The position numbers were made by a program, and so were the translations under genes. From Micromonospora sp. DSM 45708 (GTDB lineage Bacteria > Actinomycetota > Actinomycetes > Mycobacteriales > Micromonosporaceae): a stretch of DNA of 64,000 bases. The stretch covers positions 5,890,001 to 5,954,000 of the forward strand of contig NZ_CP154796.1 of assembly GCF_039566955.1 (NCBI RefSeq). Reading direction: 5' to 3'. The notes under the pieces are model-generated. The model saw nothing but the letters and a program-made list of their open reading frames with translations. It made no database searches and was not told the DNA's origin. Below are positions 57,798 to 64,000 of this stretch, piece by piece; position 1 is the first letter of the stretch; every line of letters starts with the position of its first letter.

Positions 57798-59713
57798 GGA
57801 CTGTCGACGACGGCGCGCGGGCGGACGCCGCGGACACCTGTCTGCACCGGGTCCTCCTGCCGAAACCGGGCGCGGTGGGCGGACGCACCGCGCTCCTGCT
57901 GGACGTCACCGGGACCGTTGCGGGCGGCGCCCCGGACGGGCTGGCCCTGCGCGGTGGCGAGCGGGTCTCCCTCGGCAGCTACCTCAACGCGTTCCCGGCG
58001 GGCTACTGGGCCCGCTGGTCGGCGCTGGAGCAGGTGGTGTTGCGGCTCCGCGTCGCCGGCGACGTCCGGGTGGACGTCTACCGGTCCGCGGCCGACGGGA
58101 GCGCGACACGCGTCGCCGGGCTGCGACACCGGGGGCCGGACCCCGGCTGCCTGGAGACCCGGCTGCCGTTGACCGGATTCGACGAGGGCGGGTGGTACTG
58201 GTTCGACGTCACCGCCCCGACCGGCGATGCCCGGCTGCTGTCCGGCGCGTGGCACGCGCCGGGGCGCGCGCCCGGGCGGGCCGCGGTGGTCGTCGGCATG
58301 CCGACCTTCAACCGCCCGGACGACTGCGTCGCGGTCCTGCGGGCGATGGCCGGGCATCCCGAGCTACGCCGGGTCGTCACCCGGATCGTCGTGGTGGACC
58401 AGGGCACCGACCGGATCACCGCCCACCCGGACTTCCGGTCGTTGCGGGACGACCTGGGCGACAACCTCCGCGTCATCGAGCAGGACAACCTGGGCGGCAG
58501 CGGGGGGTACACCCGCGCGCTACGGGAGGCGCTCGGCGAGCCCGGGTGCGAGCAGATCGCCTTCATGGACGACGACATCGTGGTGGAGCCCGAGAGCATC
58601 CTGCGCGCCGTCGCGTTCGCCCGGCACGCCAGACACCCGCTGGTCGTCGGTGGCCAGATGCTGAACCGGGAGATCCGGTCGCAGTTGTACGTGCTCGGTG
58701 AGCAGATCGACAAGCGGTCCTTCCGGTGGCGGCAACCGCCCGGCGCCGAGTACGACCACGACTTCTCGGTGCGATCCCTGCCTGACACACCGTGGCTGCA
58801 CCGGCGGGTGGACGTCTCGTACAACAGCTGGTGGATGTGTGTCTTCCCCCGCGACGTCGCGGCCCGGCTGGGCCGGCCGCTGCCGCTGTTCCTCAAGTGG
58901 GACGACGTGGAATACGGCCTGCGCGCCGCCCGGGAGGGAGTGCCGACGGTTTCGGTTCCGGGCGTGGCGGTCTGGCACGAGCCGTGGTGGAGCAAGGACG
59001 AGGAGAACGGCTGGCAGACCTACTTCCACAGCCGAAACCGGCTGGTGACGGCGTCGTTGCACGGTTCGGCGCGGTGGCTTCCCCGGCTGGTGGCCGCCCA
59101 CCTGACGGAGACGCTCCAGCGCCTGGTGTCCATGCAGTACTGGCACGTCGGCCTGCGTAACGCCGGTGTCGGGGACTTCCTGAAGGGCCCGGAGGTGCTC
59201 GCGGCGTCGCTGCCCACCGCGCGGGCGCGCGCCGTGGAGATCCACGGCCGGTACGCCCCGCAGGCGGTGGACCCGCAGGCGGAGACGCCCCCGCTGGCGG
59301 ACCCTCGATCTCCCGCGCCGACGGTGTCGCCGCCGGGAAGCGGTCCGGGATCGGCGCTGCGCCTGTTGCGGGCGCTCGCCCGGGGTTGCCTGCCGATCCG
59401 GCGTGGTGGGTCGGTGGACCGACGACCGCACCTCTCGGCGGAACAGGCCCAGTGGTACGTCCTCGCGCACGTCGACGCGGCTGCGGTCGCCAGCCCCGAC
59501 GGAACTCAGGTCACGCTGCGTGAGCGTCGTCCGGCGCTGTTCCGCCGGTTGCTGGTCGACACCCTGGCCACACACGCCCGGTTGGCGCTGGCATTGCCGA
59601 GGGTGAGGCGGGCGTACCGCCGGCGGGCGGAGCGCCTGGAGTCCTGGTCGGAACCGGCCACGATCCGCGCGCCGGCGCGGAGCGCGCCGACCCGGGGGCA
59701 CGCCGGCGGCTAG
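57794..59713 (+). CDS. GlfT2-like galactofuranosyltransferase
   Basis: A 639-aa GT2-family enzyme resembling mycobacterial GlfT2: an N-terminal beta-sandwich (residues about 15-140), the GT-A core VVVGMPTFNRPDDCVAVLRAM, DNLGGSGGYTRALREAL, IAFMDDDIVVEPESILRAVAFA (metal-binding DDD), NSWWMCVFPRDVAARLGRPLPLFLKWDDVEYGLRA and GVAVWHEPWWSKDEENGWQTYFHSRNRL (catalytic region). It should transfer galactofuranose from UDP-Galf, made by the mutase in the operon. A C-terminal helical region of about 180 residues ends in Arg-rich sequence. ATG overlaps the previous stop. Confidence 0.88.
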   Translation: MRTVDDGARADAADTCLHRVLLPKPGAVGGRTALLLDVTGTVAGGAPDGLALRGGERVSLGSYLNAFPAGYWARWSALEQVVLRLRVAGDVRVDVYRSAADGSATRVAGLRHRGPDPGCLETRLPLTGFDEGGWYWFDVTAPTGDARLLSGAWHAPGRAPGRAAVVVGMPTFNRPDDCVAVLRAMAGHPELRRVVTRIVVVDQGTDRITAHPDFRSLRDDLGDNLRVIEQDNLGGSGGYTRALREALGEPGCEQIAFMDDDIVVEPESILRAVAFARHARHPLVVGGQMLNREIRSQLYVLGEQIDKRSFRWRQPPGAEYDHDFSVRSLPDTPWLHRRVDVSYNSWWMCVFPRDVAARLGRPLPLFLKWDDVEYGLRAAREGVPTVSVPGVAVWHEPWWSKDEENGWQTYFHSRNRLVTASLHGSARWLPRLVAAHLTETLQRLVSMQYWHVGLRNAGVGDFLKGPEVLAASLPTARARAVEIHGRYAPQAVDPQAETPPLADPRSPAPTVSPPGSGPGSALRLLRALARGCLPIRRGGSVDRRPHLSAEQAQWYVLAHVDAAAVASPDGTQVTLRERRPALFRRLLVDTLATHARLALALPRVRRAYRRRAERLESWSEPATIRAPARSAPTRGHAGG

Positions 59714-59817
59714 TGGACAGCTTGCGGCTGTGCAGCATCGTGCCGAAGGAGAAGCGTGGACCCCGGCCGCTGGTTCGGCGAGGATCGCACCGAGCCTTTC
59801 AGAGCAAGCCCGGATGT

Positions 59818-60678
59818 GTGAACCACGAGGGGAGAAGGCCATTGCCAGCCAGTGCAATCGATCTTGACGTGATCATCGACAAGGTGCGAACCGTGGGGTA
59901 TGCGGTGCTGCCCGGCGTCCTGTCGCCCGAGCAGACCCGTCGCACCAGGGAGGTGCTGCACCGGCTGTCGGAACAGGACGACGAGACGTACGGCAGCGAG
60001 GAACTCGCCAAGCTCCGCGAGCGTGGCGCGCTGCGTAACCTCGCCGCCGCCGACGACGCCTTCCACCCGCTGCTGGAGTCGTCACCCGCGCTGGACGTGG
60101 TGGACGCCCTGCTCGGCCCCAAGGGCATCCTCAACTGCTACGACGCGCTGACGCTCTTCCCCGGTCAGGGCCGCTACCCGTGGGATTACCACACGGACCT
60201 GATGGACGTCACCGGCGTCTCGTTCCCGCCGTCGCGCATTCCGGGCGTCAACGTCCTCTACTACTTCGACCGGGTACGCGAGGAGAACGGCGCGACCTGG
60301 GTGGTCCCCGGAAGCCACCACACCCTCGCCGACAAGCCCGACCCCGACGTCATGGCACCGCTGTCCGTACCGCTGGAGGTCGAGCCCGGCGACGGGGTGG
60401 TCTTCGACGCGCGGATCTGGCACTGCGCGGGCACGAACCACGTCGGCGGGGCGCGCACCCTGATCAAGACGCTGTTCACCGCGCCCTGGTACCGCCCGCA
60501 GATGGACTTCACCCGCGCGGTGCCCCCGGAGATCCTGGACAGACTCGCGCCACGCGCACAGCGGTACCTCAACGTGCACAACGTGCCGCCCACCAGCGTG
60601 GAAGAACTCCGCTGGCGTCTCTTCCGGGGCGACGCCGTGTACGAGGACGATTCGGCACCGACCAGGGTGGGGGTCTGA
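59818..60678 (+). CDS. Phytanoyl-CoA dioxygenase (PhyH) family oxygenase
   Basis: Fe(II)/2-oxoglutarate oxygenase of about 286 aa. VGYAVLPGVLSPEQTRRTREVL begins the jelly-roll; the iron facial triad is YHTDLMDV (HxD) and IWHCAGTNH (distal His), with Arg in ARTLIKTLF for 2-oxoglutarate. Such enzymes hydroxylate or desaturate small molecules in secondary metabolism. Start uncertain: GTG 59818 or TTG 59842, the latter after GGGGAGAAGG. About 105 bp separate it from the GlfT2-like gene, and the radical SAM gene follows after 1 bp. Confidence 0.85.
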   Translation: MNHEGRRPLPASAIDLDVIIDKVRTVGYAVLPGVLSPEQTRRTREVLHRLSEQDDETYGSEELAKLRERGALRNLAAADDAFHPLLESSPALDVVDALLGPKGILNCYDALTLFPGQGRYPWDYHTDLMDVTGVSFPPSRIPGVNVLYYFDRVREENGATWVVPGSHHTLADKPDPDVMAPLSVPLEVEPGDGVVFDARIWHCAGTNHVGGARTLIKTLFTAPWYRPQMDFTRAVPPEILDRLAPRAQRYLNVHNVPPTSVEELRWRLFRGDAVYEDDSAPTRVGV

Positions 60679-60679
60679 C

Positions 60680-61924
60680 GTGTACGTGCTGCCCTTCTTC
60701 AGTTACCGACAGGTGGCCGACGGCGTGGTGCTCACCAACCACATCACGAAGCGGCAGGCGGTGGCCGGGTGGGATGCCGTCGAGACGCTGGCGGCGATCC
60801 ACGAGGCCCCGTCCGCCGCGATCACTCCGCCGGCGGTCGCCGAGGAGTTGGAGATCGTCTTCGCCGACCGGGACCAGGCCAACCGCTGGCTGGACAGCGG
60901 ACCCTCGCGACAGGCCGGCCGACTGCCCAAGATCGAGCAGATCGAGCTGACGAACCGCTGTCCCTACACCTGCAAGATGTGCCCGCGTACCTTCGAGATG
61001 GACCGCGGCCTGGGCGACATGTCGCTCGAACTCTTCGATTCGATCATGCGTCAGGTCAGTGGCAGCACGACGTTCTGCGCGCTGCACCACTTCGGTGAGT
61101 CGCTGCTGCACAAGGGCGTCGGCGAGGCCATCGCCATCGCTCTCGGTCACGGCGTACGCACCGGTCTGTCCTGCAACCCCCCGAGCCTGCTGCCGGCGCG
61201 GGCGGAGGCGGTGCTGAAGGCGGGCATCGCGAACATGGTGCTGTCCCTGGACTCGCTCGACCCCGAGGTCTACAAGTCGATCCGGGGCCGGGCGGCGCGT
61301 CTCGACGTCGCGGACCGCAACCTGCGCGAGCTGGTCCGGATGCGGGACGAGGGCGGCTACGACACCAACCTCACCCTCCAGATGATCAGCATGCACGCCA
61401 ACGGCAACGAGGCGGCGCGGTTTCTGGCCTACTGCGAGGAGCTCGGCGTCGACCGCGGCGTGGTGATCCGCCTGGAACGCTGGGACTTCGAGGACGACCT
61501 GGTCGCGGAGCTCGGTGAGCACACCTCACCCGGCTATACCGAACCGTGCACCCGGCCGTGGAACTCCGTGGCGATCCTCTGGGACGGGCGGGTCGTGCCG
61601 TGTTGTCACGACTACAACGGCGAGATGGTGCTCGGTGACCTCCGGCAGGAGAGCCTGGAGGAGATCTGGGCGAAACCGGTGTCCCGCGAGTTCCGTGAGC
61701 GCAACACGGAGATGGCGATCTGCGCCAAGTGCGCCTTCGGCCAGTCCTTCCGGGAGATGCGGCGGGAGAAGGAGAAGTTCCACCGGTTCCACCGGGAGAT
61801 CGCGCGCCCCGGCGGTGACCGCTGGGAGTGGTTCAACCCTCGGCTGCACGACACGAGCAAGCCACGGACTTTCTACGACGGTTTCGATGTGCTGCCCGCC
61901 GAGCACCACGAGGTGGGGGCGTGA
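60680..61924 (+). CDS. Radical SAM/SPASM-domain enzyme
   Basis: A 414-aa iron-sulfur enzyme. The radical SAM motif CPYTCKMC (C94, C98, C101) binds the SAM [4Fe-4S] cluster, in the context EQIELTNRCPYTCKMCPRTF; MVLSLDSLDPEVYKSIRG is the barrel region; the SPASM C-terminus has PCTRPWNSVAILWDGRVVPCCHDYNGEMVLGDL and CAKCAFGQ for auxiliary clusters. The first 80 residues are an extra helical N-terminal domain. Related enzymes epimerise or oxidise carbohydrates and cyclitols, fitting the neighbouring sugar genes. GTG 60680 is 1 bp after the PhyH stop, and its stop overlaps the next start. Confidence 0.88.
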   Translation: MYVLPFFSYRQVADGVVLTNHITKRQAVAGWDAVETLAAIHEAPSAAITPPAVAEELEIVFADRDQANRWLDSGPSRQAGRLPKIEQIELTNRCPYTCKMCPRTFEMDRGLGDMSLELFDSIMRQVSGSTTFCALHHFGESLLHKGVGEAIAIALGHGVRTGLSCNPPSLLPARAEAVLKAGIANMVLSLDSLDPEVYKSIRGRAARLDVADRNLRELVRMRDEGGYDTNLTLQMISMHANGNEAARFLAYCEELGVDRGVVIRLERWDFEDDLVAELGEHTSPGYTEPCTRPWNSVAILWDGRVVPCCHDYNGEMVLGDLRQESLEEIWAKPVSREFRERNTEMAICAKCAFGQSFREMRREKEKFHRFHREIARPGGDRWEWFNPRLHDTSKPRTFYDGFDVLPAEHHEVGA

Positions 61925-62349
61925 ACGTGGGGACGCAGATGACGATTCTCGAAGGCACGACGAGGTTCGCCGACACGCAGTTCGCCGCCCGCGCGGTGGC
62001 GCTCTGCGGTTGGGCGGCAACGGGGGCAGGGCTGGACGTGGTGCCAGCGGTGCTGGGCGACGACCCGGTGGTCACCGCCCGGGGCACCGCCCCCGACTCC
62101 TGGACCTGCGCGGAACGGCCCGACTCGCAGAACCCGCTCGGCCCGACGCGTACCGCTGTCGTGCTGACGACCGACGTCGGCGCGACGGTGCGGATCGCGA
62201 TCGGCAGCCAGGCGTGGCCGCCCTCCTCCCCCGAGCCCCCGGCATGGACCGTCGACCTGCGTCCGGACGAGCAGCTCGTGGTCGACGGGAGATGCTCGAT
62301 CCGGGTGACCGGCGGCACCGCCACGACAACCGAGTGGACGGCGAAGTGA
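61921..62349 (+). CDS. Unknown cluster protein, 142 aa
   Basis: A soluble protein starting at GTG 61921 (GTGA overlap with the radical SAM stop). It is mostly beta: FADTQFAARAVALCGWAATGAGLDVVPAVLGDD, ALVLTTDVGATVRIAIGSQAWPPSSPE, VDGRCSIRVTGGTATTTEW. No family recognised; it could be a small beta-sandwich or a sugar-binding partner of the adjacent enzymes. Coupling to the operon supports a real role. Confidence 0.6.
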   Translation: MNVGTQMTILEGTTRFADTQFAARAVALCGWAATGAGLDVVPAVLGDDPVVTARGTAPDSWTCAERPDSQNPLGPTRTAVVLTTDVGATVRIAIGSQAWPPSSPEPPAWTVDLRPDEQLVVDGRCSIRVTGGTATTTEWTAK

Positions 62350-62368
62350 CCACGCGAGGAAGCATCCG

Positions 62369-64000
62369 ATGATCACGCTCGGCATCACGGGCAGCTTCGC
62401 CGACCTGGCGGGCACCTTCATGCCCGACGTCCCGGAGTGGCTGTTCCACGACTCGGCCGCGGCGCTGGTCGTGGACGGCACGGTCGTCGCCGCGGTCGAG
62501 GAGGAGCGCCTCAACCGGCTCAAGCACAGCAACCTCTTCCCCGCCTCGGCAGCCCGCCAGTGCCTGGAGATGGCGGGCGTGCGGGCCGGGGACGTCGACC
62601 AGGTGGCGTTCTTCTTCGGCGAGGACTACGCCGACCTCGAGGTCGGCTACGAGTACCTCAAGTTCGGTGACGTGCCCGCGCTGTCCGCGCGGGAACTGCT
62701 CGGCGCCCGGCTCGCCGAGGCGGTGGGGCGCACGTTCCGCCCGGAGGACATCCACTTCACCAAGCACCACCGGGCGCACGCGTTCGGATCGTTCGCCGAC
62801 TCCGGGTTCGACGACGCGCTCGCGGTGGTCATCGACGGAAACGGCGAGGCCGAGAGCATCTCGGTGTTCCAGTGCCGGGACAACGGCCTGGAGCTGCTCC
62901 GCAGCTATCCCACCCGTGACTCGCTGGGGCACCTGTACCTCTCGCTCCTGCCGTTCCTCGGGTTCCGGCGCTTCGACGAGTACAAGGTCATGGGTCTGGC
63001 GCCCTACGGCGACCCCTCGACCTACCTCGGGCTGATCCGCGAACACTACGAGCTGCTCGCCGACGGCGGATACTCGCTGGACCCGGCCGCCGTGGTGGAG
63101 CACCTGCTGCGCAGCGGCTTCCGGCCGCGCCGGCGTGGTGAGGCGACCCGCACCCAGGACGCCGACCTGGCGGCGGCGCTCCAGGCGTCGTTGGAGGACA
63201 TCGAGCAACACCTCTTCCGGTACTGGGCGCGCGAGACCCGGGCGACCCGGCTCTGCCTGTCGGGCGGGGTCACGCACAACTCCACCGCCAACGGGCGGGT
63301 GCTCCAGTGGGGCCTGTTCGACGAGGTCTTCGTCCATCCCGCGTCCCACGACGCCGGCGCGTCGGCCGGTGCCGCGCAGTACCGGCAGGCGGAGGAGGGT
63401 GGCCGACGCGGCAAGGGGCTGATCAACGCGTTCCTCGGGCCGGAGCTCGGGGACCACACGGCGGTCCGCGCCGAACTGGTCTCCTGGCGGAGTTTCGTGG
63501 AGGTCGAAGAGATCGATCCGGGCACCGAGACCATCCGAGCGGCATCCGCCATCGCCGACGGCCAGGTGGTCGGCTGGGCGCACGGACGATCCGAGTTCGG
63601 TCCGCGTGCGCTCGGCCATCGCAGCATCCTCGCCGACGCCCGGGACGCGGCCAACCGCGACCGGGTCAACGCGATGATCAAGAAGCGGGAGGGATTCCGC
63701 CCGTTCGCGCCCGCGGTGCTGGCGGAGTCGGCCGCCGAGGTGTTCGACCTGACCGCGACCAGGGCGCGGCTGGACTTCATGGGGTGCGTGGTCGACGTCC
63801 GGCCGGAATGGCGGGAACGGCTGCCCGCCGTGACGCACGTCGACGGCAGCGCGCGGGTGCAGACCGTGCACCGGGACACGAACCCGGTCATGTGGGAGCT
63901 GATCGACCACTTCCGCGCGGCCACCGGGACACCGGTGCTGCTGAACACCTCGTTCAACAACTTCGCGGAGCCGATCGTGCAGTCGGTCCGGGACGTCCTG
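62369..64000 (+). CDS. NodU/CmcH-family carbamoyltransferase (3' end outside window)
   Basis: At least 544 codons are open to the window edge with no stop. The N-terminal Kae1-like domain shows LGITGSFADLAGT, FHDSAAALVVDGTVVAAVEEERLNRLKHS, the metal-binding FTKHHRAHAFGSF, and VVIDGNGEAES. The C-terminal YrdC-like domain begins at LVSWRSFVEVEEI with GRSEFGPRALGHRSILADARD and KKREGFRPFAPAVL. The enzyme transfers a carbamoyl group from carbamoyl phosphate to a hydroxyl of a sugar or core. The ATG at 62369 follows AGGAAGC; the gene is 19 bp after the unknown protein. Confidence 0.9.
   Translation, partial: MITLGITGSFADLAGTFMPDVPEWLFHDSAAALVVDGTVVAAVEEERLNRLKHSNLFPASAARQCLEMAGVRAGDVDQVAFFFGEDYADLEVGYEYLKFGDVPALSARELLGARLAEAVGRTFRPEDIHFTKHHRAHAFGSFADSGFDDALAVVIDGNGEAESISVFQCRDNGLELLRSYPTRDSLGHLYLSLLPFLGFRRFDEYKVMGLAPYGDPSTYLGLIREHYELLADGGYSLDPAAVVEHLLRSGFRPRRRGEATRTQDADLAAALQASLEDIEQHLFRYWARETRATRLCLSGGVTHNSTANGRVLQWGLFDEVFVHPASHDAGASAGAAQYRQAEEGGRRGKGLINAFLGPELGDHTAVRAELVSWRSFVEVEEIDPGTETIRAASAIADGQVVGWAHGRSEFGPRALGHRSILADARDAANRDRVNAMIKKREGFRPFAPAVLAESAAEVFDLTATRARLDFMGCVVDVRPEWRERLPAVTHVDGSARVQTVHRDTNPVMWELIDHFRAATGTPVLLNTSFNNFAEPIVQSVRDVL

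Noticed and set aside
62072..63910. Long minus-strand frame of about 612 codons at the right edge
   Set aside because: Antisense of the carbamoyltransferase, whose motifs are unambiguous on the plus strand.

Overview
The window is high-GC actinobacterial DNA (GC-rich third codon positions, many GTG starts and GTGA/ATGA overlaps). Gene content (MptB-type mannosyltransferase, GAF-ANTAR and SpoIIE/STAS/anti-sigma regulators, DUF5994, Acg nitroreductase, LtrA) suggests a Micromonosporaceae strain, probably Micromonospora-like. The genus is inferred from gene families, not from a marker gene. No complete rRNA or tRNA gene is present.

0-10.4 kb: a partner-switching cassette (SpoIIE phosphatase, STAS antagonist, anti-sigma kinase) and a MerR regulator lead into the most striking locus, a retron. 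It has a 173-nt non-coding RNA bounded by a perfect 16-bp inverted repeat (2914-2929 / 3071-3086), a 72-residue protein, and a reverse transcriptase with an intact YADD motif that overlaps the small gene by 4 bp. A glycolipid glycosyltransferase, a DMT transporter, MptB and an LtrA protein follow, with a decayed IS481 remnant between them.

10.4-15.2 kb: mobile debris. There is an intact IS110 transposase, a frameshifted IS5 transposase, a truncated IS701-like transposase, and a repeat/tRNA-Arg(ACG)-derived segment that recurs 26 kb later at about 40.1-40.35 kb.

15.2-33 kb: membrane and stress genes: COG4705 protein, FetB-like permease, DedA, PAP2 phosphatase, an OmpR-type two-component pair, lipid desaturase, a SigB/F-type sigma factor, two GAF-ANTAR proteins, LapA, DUF5994, a stomatin-like SPFH protein, a short ECF-like protein, universal stress protein, DoxX, Acg nitroreductase, DUF1003 and a second LtrA. 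Four copies of a conserved element of about 38-40 bp sit upstream of the sigma factor, the LapA operon, the DoxX-USP operon and the Acg gene, which suggests a shared stress regulon.

33-40.4 kb: a second IS110 element, then a defence-like island: a 383-residue unknown protein plus a CcbP-like protein, divergent from a TOTE-type primase-helicase and an AbiE-type toxin-antitoxin pair. It ends in a degenerate tRNA-Arg(CCT) fragment and the second copy of the attachment-like repeat.

40.7-47 kb: redox enzymes and regulators (two SDRs, a zinc alcohol dehydrogenase, a cyclophilin-like lipoprotein, a SnoaL protein, MmyB-type and TetR regulators) and several truncated genes.

47-64 kb: a biosynthetic cluster that runs off the right edge. 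A LuxR-type regulator is divergent from a GMC oxidoreductase. After a terminator comes a tightly coupled operon: GH51 arabinofuranosidase, UDP-galactopyranose mutase, three-gene ABC-2 exporter, a two-module glycosyltransferase, a GlfT2-like galactofuranosyltransferase, a PhyH dioxygenase, a radical SAM/SPASM enzyme, a protein of unknown function, and a NodU/CmcH carbamoyltransferase. Together they point to an exported, furanose-bearing, carbamoylated, oxidatively tailored product that I cannot match to a known one.
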